Shown here piece by piece: positions 1-11,900 of a DNA stretch of 64,000 nt. Location of the stretch: contig NC_045145.1 in the NCBI RefSeq assembly GCF_008831285.2, positions 2,046,001 to 2,110,000 of the forward strand. The letters run 5' to 3'. The notes under the pieces were generated by a model. The model did no database searches. It was not told the DNA's origin and saw only the letters and a program-made list of their open reading frames with translations. The position numbers and the translations under genes are program-made. Origin of the DNA: Nymphaea colorata. Lineage: Eukaryota; Streptophyta; Magnoliopsida; Nymphaeales; Nymphaeaceae. Each line of letters opens with the position of its first letter. Within the stretch, counting starts at the first letter, position 1.

Positions 1-1270
1 CGAAGCCGATTGATCTTAACTTTACGATTTTTCTGTTCTTTCTATCGGCTGAATCCTTACTAAGGACCGATCCTATGATCTCCAACTTGCGTCACGACGT
101 GTAAGATTTAGATTAGAACAAAACTCGCCCACGCCCGTAGCTCCACTCTTCGGGTATGCCGAGGGAGGAACTAGGGGAAGACGACCCTGGTTCTAATTCG
201 AATCAACACAACTCGAGCAGCAATTAGGGAATCAAAAGTCGCCCCTTTTCGGTGTCTTGTTGAAGCCGACGGGAATGCCCATGCCTTCAACCTTCCCTAC
301 ACCGGAATCAGCCTCTCAATCCCCTCGTGATCAGGGAATAGGCACAGATTCCAGAATTTCAAAAGATTCGAATGGGGTACTTATGTGAACAAAGGAGGGA
401 TCGCCGCCGGTGGAGGAGATCCGCCTAAGCCTTCAATCCTTATGCCGGTGTCCTAGGGGACGGTAGCTCTTCAAGGATGTTCTGAAAATGGAGGCGCCGT
501 GGTGGTAGAGGACGCGAGGAGGGAGGAGACGCCTGGCTCTCGGGTAGAGCAAGGTGGGAGACGAGAGTTGGAGAAGCCTCGAGAGAGGAGAGAGAGTGAA
601 AACGCCAAAATGGCCAATCTCATTCAATAATGCATAATATGTACATTGTTCTAAAAATATTTATACTAAGCCTAATGCGAGCCCTAATTACATTCTAACC
701 TAGCTCGCTAACCCACCCCAATACACAATTGCGCAAGGCACAACCCGCCTTGCTAGGTCACTTATTCCAATCCCGCTAGAAGCATGAAATCGAAAGATAC
801 ATAAAATTAGTTCGGGCCTAGCGCCCAGCAAGCAAATTAAACATGTAAACCCCTAGGTCTTGTGAACCTTGGGTGGGGACCTTGTGTGGGTTACCGCCCA
901 CACTTCGGGTGTTGGTGCACGGGTCAAGTCCGAGTGACTTAGACCTGAACCTAAGTCGTTCGGCTTAGAAAGGCTCAAGCGTTCGAGGGGTTTTGGACTC
1001 ACGCTCGGATTGGACTGGTCAAGCTCGGTGAGCCTCACAATTGAGTCTGGAACGCCTTGAGATCCACCTGCTTTGAGCACTCTTCCAGACCTAGCTGCTC
1101 CTCCCACTCCGCCCTCTGCAACTGGTTAAGGTGCCGACTTAGCCTCGTTGGGAACTTCTTCAAGCTGCCTTAGCGATTGAGCCCATAAGTCCGAGGCTTT
1201 GTGCTTTGGCCGACTAGTTCCGGCCTGATCATTCCTTGTTGGGTCTGGACCTATAGAAGGTTTCGAAACA
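1..1270 (-). repeat. Terminal part of a divergent chromovirus-type LTR (family A')
   Basis: This stretch aligns by eye, with many differences, to the last 1.2 kb of the family A LTRs further right: the LTR promoter area, the 'gggtggggacc' block and the LTR-encoded protein tail all recur in the same order. It ends in 'cgaaaca', where the other LTRs end in 'cgtaaca'. At 1271 the sequence switches abruptly to an internal part of a family A LTR ('tctacccggcc'). I infer an LTR inserted into the family A LTR at 'tctac', with its other end outside the window. The tail reading frame is interrupted here (partial frames at 1126-1323 and 853-1107, minus strand). Whether it is a solo LTR or part of an element cannot be told. 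Confidence 0.7.
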
Positions 1271-1338
1271 TCTACCCGGCCGGACAGGACCCCGGTGCAA
1301 ACCCGATGGGTAGAGGAGTACAAGTATGGCTGGTATCC
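1271..1338 (-). repeat. Displaced piece of the element 1 3' LTR
   Basis: These 68 bases match positions about 1447-1520 of the neighbouring family A LTR (conserved block 'cggacaggaccccgg'). They continue, after the solo LTR is removed, directly into 5248 onward. The piece is therefore the part of element 1's 3' LTR lying between two later insertions. The first roughly 130 bases of that LTR lie outside the window. Confidence 0.75.
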
Positions 1339-4300
1339 TGTTAGGTACTACCCGGGCGGACTAGTTAGACCGAACCGAAGCAGCCCTAAGGTCCCAAGAC
1401 CTTCTTGAGGAGCAATCTAAAAACCCAAAATCCTAAACAAACTATACACTTGTCTATCCGGCCGGACAGGACCCCGGCGCAAACCCGATGGGTAAAGGAG
1501 TACAAGTATGGCTGTTATCCCAAATCCTAACTAGGATAACCTATGACAGAAAACTAGAATGGGTGAGAGGCCGTACAAGCGCGAGCGATACAGAATAAAC
1601 ACTCTCAACTCACTCAGCAAACCACACCAAACCACACCCGAGCCCAGTAGGTAGGTCAAGTCCTTTAGCAGGCGTGTCGTCGGCACTTGTGCCTTCGAGG
1701 TACCGCCATGGGGACGTGGGACAGAGCCCGGGCTAAAGCAAAACTGAAAGCAAACTAAATGCAATCCTAAAGCATAAAGCAAGAACACTTGCCCGTGCTA
1801 CAAGGGGGAGGATGGGTGTTACCAACCAAGACGGACTTTGCTCAGCCGAAGGAAGGACCCGGGGAGAAACCACAGCCCCAGGTATTGCAGCTCACAGAAC
1901 AGAAGACCACTTGAGGCGTGCTTCCACGAAGCCTGGTGCTGGCGGAAAGACGCCTGGCCGAGGAAGACGCTACTGCAGATCGTGCTGCAGTCGGCCGCAA
2001 ATGCTGGTCACAGATGGGCGCAAGGGCGGCCGGAGTCGTTGTCGCCTGGAGGGAGTAGCCGCTCGCTGCGAAGGAGGGATGCGGACTGAGTGGCCGCGGC
2101 CTGGAGCGCGCTGCTGGAGGCACCGGCGTCGACGAGAAGGCCGATCGGTCTCGACAGTGAAGAGCAGGAGTCAAGGTTGGGAGTGCCGCTTCGTGCGTGA
2201 CCGCCTGTCGCGATAGCACTGCCGGAGGGTGCCTAGGCGACGAGGGGGGCTAAAGCCGCGAGAGGGCTAGCCGACCTACCTGTCGCTGGTGTGGCTCGGC
2301 CACGGGCGTCGGAGCGATCGACGGAAGGTAGGGGGCCGAGGCGCCGGTGAACGACGCTGGCCGGGGGACTACGGGGTAGCGATGAAGCTAACCCACGCAA
2401 TCAACCTAGTCCTAGCTAAGGTCGAGGGGGGGGGGGGGGCTAGGTGCGGTAGGGGTCTATAGGGGGTCGGTCTAGTCAAGCGGGTAGGGGGCTGGGGTAG
2501 GCCAAGGTGTCACGTGTCTTGGGAGGGGAAAGCGGGTTCCTAGCTATCGGGAGGCTTAATCGTGGATGGCCTAGGTCGGGCCTATGCCCAAGGGAGGTGG
2601 GTCAAGGTTGACCCGAATGAGGTGAGGGTTGACTATAGGGGAGGTTGTCTAAGGGACCGAGCGACGGGTCCGGGTGGGCTAGGTCGGGTGGGGCACTCGA
2701 GCTATGCTCAGGTCAACTAGGTGTGGTCAAAGGAAGTGGGCTTGGTGGTGGCTTGACTTCCTAAATTGACTAAGGGAAATGGCAAGTGTCGGTCTAGGAC
2801 AAGGGCGAGAAGAAAGGTGATCCTAAGTGAGGTGTCGACGCGTGAGGCTACCTAGCTAGGTGGGGTCAAAGGCTTGGCTGGTCAAGCCAAGGTGAGCGCC
2901 GGATTGTTGCCATGTGGCAAGATCAAGGGCTGGCAGCGATCACGCTAGAGAGGAATCTAGCGACAAGGATAAGATTGGATTCCCTCTCCTATCGTCTAGG
3001 AAGTTAATCGCACAAGGGAGGGAGATTCGGGTGAGGTGGCTCGGGGATCTCTCTCGAGATTTCGAAGTGGAGGGAGATGCCGACACGTGGGTTTGATGAA
3101 GGGCCAGGAAAGAAAGCGGGATCTGGCTGGAGGGAATGAGGAGATGCGAGTGAGACGAATCAGGAAACAAATGAGGACGCGGGATGGAGTTGCCGGTTTG
3201 GTAGGGAGAAAACGCGGGGCGGTGGATCCTTGACGCGTCTTGCTGAGGTGGTGCCCACGTGGAGGAGTCGTTGGACCAGGTGGGATGCGAGGAGGATCTC
3301 GCAGGGGGGGTGACGTGGCAGTGAGGGAGGACATGATCCAAACACGTGGAGTGATGGACGGATGAGGATGGCTGCGACTAGGGTTGGCGAGAGAGGAAAA
3401 GGCTACGGATTAGGCAAGAGGATTCACGCGGCTTGAGGGAGATTACTCAAATGCAGCTGCGTGAACCAAGGGATCTCGACTTGGGACGAGGAACTCGGGG
3501 ACTGACACGTGGCAAGGGCGATCAGGAACCTAAGCTAGGATGTTGACACGTAAGTGAGATGGATGGCTGAGAGGGACTTACCTTAGAGATGACGTCCACG
3601 AAGAAGACTCGCGCAAGGGGCCGGCGGCTAGGGTTCCACGTGCGGATCCAGATGACCACATTGCCCTTCCTTTCTGCTTCGGGGCTTTGACTGGCGTGAG
3701 GGCAGAAACGTCTTTGAGCACCAGGACTAATGGAGGTCACCGAAAATAGCAGCGGCGACCGGACTCGTCCAGAATTCCGGCATTACGCCGGTATCGCTTC
3801 ACAAGGTCGGATCGCGCCCAAATTTAGTTATTTTGTTCTTCGGGCTAGGGGATTCCAATGGTATTGCTTCTGAAGTAATTTCCCGGCAGGAGCTTTGGAT
3901 TCGAGGGGCCGGGACCTTGCTGGAACGTACTTGTAGCAGGGCAACCGAGGGCACCAAGGAAGCGATTAGACCCCCTTAGCACACCCGATGCTTGGATTTG
4001 GCCTAGGCCGCACCCGAGAGAAGGAAAGAAGTCTCGGATAAGGAGAGGGTTGTTCCGAGGGAGGGACACCATGGGACTGATCAAAACTGGCACTCCGGTA
4101 TGCCGAGCACATGCCTTGGTCCGTGGGTGAGGCACCCAATGCCAACAACTCAATCCTTAATCGAATTCTCGCCTAAAGTCGGAGTACTAACCTGTTACCC
4201 ATCTTGTTGAAGTCTGGATTACAGCCTTCAACCTTCCCAATGCTCGGATCAGCCTTTCAACTCCGCCGTGGTCGAGGAGATGGCACCAGTCCAAGCTTGA

Positions 4301-5247
4301 TTACGCTCTTGAGGGGAACTTTGCCGTGGTCACGTAGGGAGGAACACCGCCGATTAGGAGGGCCTGCCGTGCGCCTTTATTGCCTTGAGCCTTCGTCTAC
4401 GGGGACGCCGGATCTCCAAGGGGCACTAGAACGTCGCAAGGGAAGGGGACGCGAGGGGGGAGAAGACGGATTATCGTCCTTGGGGTTGAGAATGCGGGAG
4501 AGTAGAGAGACACCTCGAGAGAGGAGAGAGTGCCAAACTTCACAAATGAAATCTTCTATTGTCAAAAAGCATCCTTTACACTAAGATCCAAAATTATATA
4601 TACTAACCTAGGATGGACCGGGTCACAAGTTCGACCGGTTCCGCCAAGCCCAAACCCACTTTACAATAGAGCTTAATTCCGCCTCTTATTGAAATGAAAT
4701 ACCCCTACTTCGAAACCCAATGGTGTGGAGCACAACCCCGCTCCACTAGGTGCGCGCTAGGTCAAATCACGCAAGCCAAAAAAACGCCTAAGTGTAAACA
4801 AAACCGAATTAAACACCTAGTCTAAGCCGCCCCTGAGCCTTGCAAGCCCAGGGTGGGGACCTCGTGCGGGGAACCACCCGCACTTCGGAATTGGGTCAAG
4901 GGCTGGTCTAGTTGAACAAGCCATTCGTCTAATACTTGAGTTCTTAGACTGCCTCAAGGGCCTCAAGCGAAGGATCCGCGTTAGGTTTAGTCGTTCCTAG
5001 TTCGGGGCATCCTACAACTAATACCGGAGCAACTTGAGGATCGGCCTCACTTCTTTCGCACTTGGACCTGGTTGCGCCACCCTATCCACCCTCTGCAACT
5101 TTCGTAAGTGCTTCTTCAGCATCCCTGGGATATGCAATGAGCTTCTGTAGGGATTGAGTCCAGAGCTCTGACGCTTTGCGCTTCCTCTGGCTGGGCTCGC
5201 CCTGCTCGGGCTCGCGTGAGTCCAGACCTTCACCTAGGCCCGTAACA
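1339..5247 (-). mobile_element. Solo LTR, family A chromovirus, with target-site duplication
   Basis: It begins TGTTAGG and ends CGTAACA, so it has TG...CA ends with the short inverted repeat TGTTA/TAACA. It is flanked by a perfect 5-bp duplication 'tatcc' (1334-1338 and 5248-5252) and sits inside another LTR of the same family. No internal region, PBS or PPT is attached, so it is a solo LTR left by LTR-LTR recombination. The sense strand is minus. Its protein-tail frame carries a TAG stop (5082-5084) that is absent from the LTRs of the more complete element 1. A run of 14 G lies at 2426-2439. Confidence 0.88.
4594..4603 (-). promoter_or_regulatory. Putative LTR TATA box (solo LTR)
   Basis: 'tatatataat' on the minus strand lies in an otherwise GC-rich LTR, between the protein-tail coding part (U3) and the rest of the LTR. 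The same site occurs at 8315-8324 and 17052-17062. That is the expected place for the RNA polymerase II promoter of the element. The start site itself was not determined. Confidence 0.55.
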
Positions 5248-8200
5248 TATCCCAAATCCTAACTAGGATAAACTGCTACAGAAAACTAGAATGGGTGAGA
5301 GGCCGTACAAGCGCGAGCGATACAGAATAAACACTCTCAAGTCTCTCAGCAAACCACACCAAACCACAACTAACGAGCAAACCACACCCGAGCCCAGTAG
5401 GTAGGTCAAGTCCTTTAGCGGGCGTGTCGTCGGCACTTGTGCCTTCGAGGTACCGCCGTGGGGACGTGGGACAGAGCCTGGGCTAAAGCAAAACTGAAAG
5501 CAAACTAAATGCAATCCTAAAGCATAAAGTAAGAACACCCGCCCGTGCTACAAGGGGGAGGAAGGGTGTTACCAGCCAACACGGACTTGGCTCAACCGAA
5601 GGAAGGACCCGGGGAGAAACCACAGCCCCGGGTATTGCAGCTCATGGAACAGAAGACCACTTGAGGCGTGCCTCCATGAAGCCTGGTGCTGGCGGAAAGC
5701 CGCCTGGCCAAGGAAAACGCTACCGCAGATCGTGCTGTAGTCGGCCGCAAATGCTGGTGGCAGATGGGTGCAAGGGCGGCCGGAGTCGCTGTCGCCTGAA
5801 CGGGGCAGCCACTCGCTGTGAAGGAGGGATGCGGAATGAGTGGCCGCGGGCTGGAGGCACCGGCGTCGGTGAGAAGGCCGATCGGTCTCGGCGGTGAAGA
5901 GCAGGAGTCGCGGTTGGGAGTGCCACTTCGTGCGCGACAGCCTATCGCGATAGCACTGCCGGAGGGCGCCTGGGCGACGAGGGGGGCTAAAGACGCGAGA
6001 GGGCTAGCCGACCGACCTGTCGCTGGTGTGGCTCGGCCACGGGCGTCGGAGCGACCGACGGAAGGTAGGGGGCCGAGGCGCCGGTGAACGACGCTGGCCG
6101 GGGGACTACGGGGTAGCGATGAAGCTAACCCGCGCAATCAACCTAGTCCTAGCTAAGGTCGAGGGGGGGCGCTAGGTGCGGTAGGGCTCTATAGGGGGTC
6201 GGTCTAGTCAAGCGGGTAGGGGGCTGGGGTAGGCCAAGGTGTAACGTGTCTTGGGAGGGGAAAGCGGGTTCCTATTTATCGGGAGGCTTAATCGCGGATG
6301 GCCTAGGTCGGGCCTATGCCCAAGGGAGGTGGGTCAAGGTTGACCCGAATGAGGTGAGGGTTGACTATAGGGGAGGTTGTCTAAGGGACCGAGCGACGGG
6401 TCCGGGTGGGCTAGGTCGGGTGGGGCACTCGAGCTATGCTCAGGTCAACTAGGTGCGGTCAAAGGAAGTGGGCTTGGTGGTGGCTTGACTTCCTAAATTG
6501 ACTAAGGGAAATGGCAAGTGTCGGTCTAGGACAAGGGCGAGAAGAAAGGTGAACCTAAGTGAGGTGTCGACGCGTGAGGCTACCTAGCTAGGTGGGGTCA
6601 AAGGCTTGGCTGGTCAAGCCAAGGTGAGCACCGGATTCTTGCCATGTGGCAAGATCAAGGGCTGGCAGCGATCACGCTAGAGAGGAATCTAGCGACAAGG
6701 ATAAGATTGGATTCCCTCTCCTATCGTCTAGGAAGGAAATTGCACAAGGGAGATTCGGGTGAGGTGGCTCGGGGATCTCTCTCGAGATTTCGATGTGGAG
6801 GGAGATGCCGACACGTGGGTTTGATGAAGGGCCAGGAAGGAAAGCGGGATCTGGCTGGAGGGAATGAGGAGATGCAAGTGAGAAGAATCAGGAAACAAAT
6901 GAGGACGAGGGATGGAGTTGCCGATTTGGTAGGGAGAAAACACGGGGCGGTTGATCCTTGACGCGTCTTGCTGAGGTGGTGCCCGCGTGGAGTCCTTGGA
7001 CCAGGTGGGATGCGAGGAGGATCTCGGAGGGGGGTGACGTGGCAGTGAGGGGGACGTGATGCAAACAAGTGGAGTGATGGACAGATGAGGATGGCTACGG
7101 CTAGGGTTGGCGAGAGAGGAAAAGGCTATGGATTAGGCAAGAGGATTCACGCAGCTTGAGGGAGATTCCAAATGCAGCTGCGTGATCCAAGGGATCTCGA
7201 CCTAGGACGAGGAACTCGGGGACTGACACATGGCAAGGGCGATCAGGAACCTAAGCTAGGATGTTGACAGGTAAGTGAGATGGACGGCTGAGAGGGACTT
7301 ACCTTCGAGATGACGTCCACGAAGAAGACTCGTGCAAGGGCCCGGCGGCTAGGGTTCCACGTGCGGATTCAGATGACCATGTTGCCCTTTGTTTCTGCTT
7401 CGGGGCATTGACTGGCGTTAGGGCAGAAACGTCTTTGAGCACCAGGACTAATGGAGGTCACCGGAAATAGCAGCGGCGACCGGACTCGTCCAGAATTCCG
7501 GCGGTACGCCGGTATCGCTTCACAAGGTCGCATCGTGCCCAAATTTAGGTATTTTGTTCTTCAGGCTAGGGGATTCCAATGGTATTGCTTCTGAAGTGAT
7601 TTCCCGGCAGGACCTCTAGATTCGAGGGGCCGGGAGCATGCTGGAATGTACTTGTAGCAGGGCAACCGAGGGCACCAAGGAAGTGATTAGACCCCCTTAG
7701 CACACCCGATGCTTGGATTTGGCCTAGGCAGCACCCGAGAGAAGGAAAGAAAACTCGGATAAGGAGAGGGTTGTTTCGAGGGAGGGACACCGTGGGACTG
7801 ATCAAAACTAGCACTCGGGTATGTCGAGCACACGCCTTGGTCCGTGGGTGAGGCGCCCAATGCAAACAACTCAATCCTTAATCGAATTCTCGCCTAAAGT
7901 CGGAGTACTAACCTGTTAGCCATCTTGTTGAAGTCTGGATTACAGCCTTCAACCTTCCCAATGCTCGGATCAGCCTTTCAACTCCTCCGTGGTCGAGGAG
8001 ATGGCACCGGTCCAAGCTTGATTACGCTCTTGAGGGGAACTTTGCCGTGGTTACGTAGGGAGGAACACCGCCGATTAGGAGGGCCTGCAGTGCGCCTTTA
8101 CTGCCTTCAGCCTTCGTCTACGGGGACGCCGGATCTCCAAGGGACACTAGAACGTCGCAAGGGAAGGGGACGCGAGGGGGGAGAAGACGGATTCTCGTCC

Positions 8201-8968
8201 TTGGGGTTGAGAATGCGGGAGAGTAGAGAGACACCTCGAGAGAGGAGAGAGAGCCAAACTTCACAAATGAAATCTTCTATTGTCAAAAAGCATCCTTTAC
8301 ACTAAGATCCAAAATTATATATACTAACCTAGGTTGGACCGGGTCACAAGTTCGACCGGTTCCGCTAAGCCCAAACCCACTTTACAATAGAGCTTAATTC
8401 CGCCTCTTGTTGAAATGAAATACCCCTACTTCGAAACCCAATGGTGTGGAGCACAACCCTGCTCCACTAGGTGTGCACTAAGTCAAATCACGCAAGCCAA
8501 AAAAACGCCTAAGTGTAAACAAAACCGAATTAAACCCCTAGTCTAAGACGCCCCTGAGCCTTGCGAGCCCAGGGTGGGGACCTCGTGTGGGGAACCGCCC
8601 GCACTTCGAAATTGGGTCAAGGGCTGGTCTAGTTGACCAAGCCATTCGTCTAAGACTTGAGTTCTTAGACTGCCTCAAGGGCCTCAAGCGACGGATCCGC
8701 GTTAGGTTTAGTCATTCCTAGTTCGGGGCATCCTACAACTAATACCGGAGCAACTTGAGGATCGGCCTCACTTCTTTCGCACTTGGACCTGGTTGCGCCA
8801 CCCTCTCCACCCTCTGCAACTATCGTAAGTGCTTCTTCAGCCTCCCTAGGATTTGCAATGAGCTTCTGTAGGGATTGAATCCAGAGCTCTAACGCTTTGC
8901 GCTTCCTCTGGCTGGGCTCGCCCTGCTCGGGCTCGCGTGAGTCCAGACCTTCACCTAGGCCCGTAACA
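5248..8968 (-). repeat. Main part of the 3' LTR of chromovirus element 1
   Basis: It starts at an internal LTR position ('tatcccaaatcc') because a solo LTR split it, and ends CGTAACA next to a polypurine tract. It is near-identical over most of its length to 1516-5247 and to the 5' LTR at 14417-17705. The 5' LTR lacks about 0.58 kb present here (about 6007-6585). The last 304 bases encode the C-terminal tail of the pol frame. Confidence 0.88.
8315..8324 (-). promoter_or_regulatory. Putative LTR TATA box (element 1 3' LTR)
   Basis: Same 'tatatataat' motif and position as in the other family A LTRs. In a 3' LTR it would drive transcription leftward, out of the element. Confidence 0.5.
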
Positions 8969-11900
8969 GATTCCCCTTCCCTAAATTGCGCTTGTCCTCG
9001 AGCTCTTGTAGAGGGAAACCTGTGAGCGACAGACCCAAATTCTTCCCAGGAGGTGCCATGGTCGGCACCTTGCCATTCTACCAAGACTTCATGGCGTGTC
9101 CTACTCTGCCTTTGGACATAACGGTGCTTCAATATTCTATAAGGCGTGGGTAGCTGGTTTGGCACATGCTCCACCACTGTAGGTACGTCTCCGTGATGAG
9201 GCTTGAGACGCGTAACGTGCAAGACTGGATGAACCTGTGCCTCCCTAGGCAATCCCATTCTGTATGCCGCTTTTCCAACCTTTTGTAAGACTGGATACGG
9301 CCCGTAATATCGTGGGAGAAGCTTGGAATACGGCTGTCCCATAAGAGACCTTTGCTTAAGAGGTAGTCTCTTAAGCCACACGTACTGCCCAACAGTAAAT
9401 TCACGATCCTTTCTGCCTTTGTCGTACAGTTGCTTCATACGGTTCTGGGCCTTTGCCATATTCTGCTTGAGGGCTTCCAGAACCGCCTCTCTGGTGCGTA
9501 GTTCACAATCTACGTTATCTTCTATTGCACTGCCTCCTTCATAACGAGGGATCGAGGGAGGTGGATATCCGTAGACCGCTTCATACGGCGTCATCCCCGT
9601 GGAAGAATGCAACCTTGTGTTGTATGACCATTCTGCCCAGGGTAGAAACTTGACCCATGAGTTAGGTCTTTCTCCTGCGAAGCAACGTAAGTAAGTCTCC
9701 AAGGATCTGTTCATGATTTCACTTTGCCCGTCGGTCTGCGGGTGATGAGCAGTACTGAACCGAAGATCTGTACCCATTGTCTTCATATATTCTTTCCAGA
9801 ATGCGCTCATGAAGATAGAATCTCGATCACAGACGATGGTCTGAGGCATTCCGTGAAGCTTTCCAACAAACTCTTGGAAGACGTTGGCCACTAGTGGCCC
9901 TTGGTACAGGCGTGGCAAAGGTGCAAAATGGCTGTACTTGGTCAGCCGGTCCACTACTACTAATACGGCCTCTTTACCTTCTGAGCGAGGCATGGCGTTG
10001 ATGAAATCCATGGTAATATCTGTCCATGGTTTGGTGGGGATAGAGAGAGGATTGAGGTGCCCTGGAGGCTTTATGGCCTCGTACTTCTCCCGCTGAAACA
10101 CAGTACACTGTCGTATGTAACGCTGCACTTCGGCCTTCAGTCCTTGCCACCAGAACTGGGCCTTGACTCTGCTAACGGTCTTCGCGACCCCTTCATGTCC
10201 TACAGCTGGCGAGTCATGGAAGTGCTGCAGGAGCTCACGTTTAAGCTCTGAATTAGGAGGAACCACTACCCGGTTCTTCCTGTACAGGATGTCCCCTCTA
10301 ACCGAGTATAGAGGAATGGAGTCCGGGTTTTGGGAAACGAATGTCTTTATCAACCTTAAATTCTGATCAGCCTGCTGGTCCTCGGCCAATCTATCCCACA
10401 AACTCGTGCTGACCACCGAATGTGTCATTAGTTGCTCGGTTAGCCTCGAAAGGGAATCCGCTGCTGTGTTCTCAGGACCTCGTTTGTACTCAATCTCGAA
10501 GTCGTACCCTAGGAGTTTAGCTAGCCATCTCTGCTGCGTAGGGGTAGAGACTCGTTGCTTGAGCATATACTTCAAGCTATTCTGATCTGTCCTGACTATA
10601 AACCTGCGCCCTATGAGGTAGGGACGCCACTTCTCCACTGCTATGATGATTGCAAGCAGCTCTTTCTCATATGTTGAAAGAGGCTTGGCTCGGCTAGTAA
10701 GAGCTTTCGACATATAAGCAATGGGATGACCCTCCTGTCCGAGGACTGCCCCAACTCCCACATCACATGCATCTGTCTCAATAGTGAATGTTTTGGTGAA
10801 GTCGGGTAAGGTAAGGACGGGGGCGGTCATCAGGGCCGTCTTTAGCCTGTCGAAGGCGACCCTTGACTTGTCGGTCCACATGAATGCTCCCTTCTTCAGC
10901 ATTTGGGTAAGAGGCTGGGCTATTATACCGTAGCCCTGGATGAACCTCCTGTAGTACCCTGTCAATCCCAGGAAGCCGCGTAGACCTTTCAAGTCCTTGG
11001 GCAGTGGCCATCGTTCCATGGCTTGTAGTTTTTTGGGGTCTGCCCGAACCCCTTCTTGGGACACTATGTGCCCAAGATATCCAATTGAAGATTGCCCAAA
11101 ACTGCATTTGGACATCTTCGCAAACAACTGATGCTCCTTCAGTATTTGAAGCGTGATTTCCAGGTGCCTTTGATGTTGTTCTTCGTTCTTACTGTATATC
11201 AATATGTCGTCGAAGAATACTAAGACGAAGTTCCTTAAATGTGCCCGAAACACGTCATTCATGCACCTTTGAAAGGTGGCTGGTGCATTGGTAAGGCCAA
11301 AGGGCATTACTAAAAACTCGTAGTGCCCGTCGTGTGTTCGGAATACAGTTTTTAGCACGTCTTCATCATGCATCCATATCTGATGGTAGCCGGCTCTAAG
11401 ATCAATCTTGGCGAAAATGGTGGCGCCGGCCAGCTCATCCAGGAGCTCATCAATAACTGGTATGGGATGCCGATCCTTAACGGTCACCTCGTTGAGCGCT
11501 CTGTAGTCCACGCAGAACCTCCAAGTGTTGTCCTTCTTTTTAACCAAGAGGACAGGAGAGGAGAAGGGACTACAACTAGGCTTCATGATATCGCTTTGTA
11601 GCATTTCCTTGACTAGGCACTCGATTTCCACCTTCTGGCTATGCCCATACCTGTAGGGTCTGACATTCACAGGCTCTGCTCCCTGTGTAAGGATGATTCT
11701 ATGATCGTAGGCCCGCTTTGGAGGCAGGCCCTTAGGTTCATCAAAGATCTCGGGAAATCCATCCAGAACTTTATGTATTGAGGCTGGTATAGGTTCTTCT
11801 TGCTCTTTATCCGGCCCTGGCACATCTGTTGCAAGAGCAAGGACCCAACATGCTGGCTGCTCGTGGTTAAGGCATCTTTGAGCAGCCTTAGGTTGTGTAT

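Noticed and set aside
1812-2219. Overlapping 85-134-codon frames on both strands of the LTR middle (also 5592-6137, 14829-15392)
   Set aside because: GC-rich DNA lacks stops by chance; frames are open on both strands at once and differ between LTR copies.
2426-2439. Run of 14 G as a possible G-quadruplex control element
   Set aside because: Other family A copies have only seven G or lack the segment, so it is more likely slippage or sequencing error in the solo LTR.
4204-4584. 126-codon plus-strand frame repeated at 7925-8305 and 16665-17042
   Set aside because: It recurs because the LTR recurs; it is antisense to the element, overlaps the promoter region, and shows no domain or diverged conserved copy in other families.
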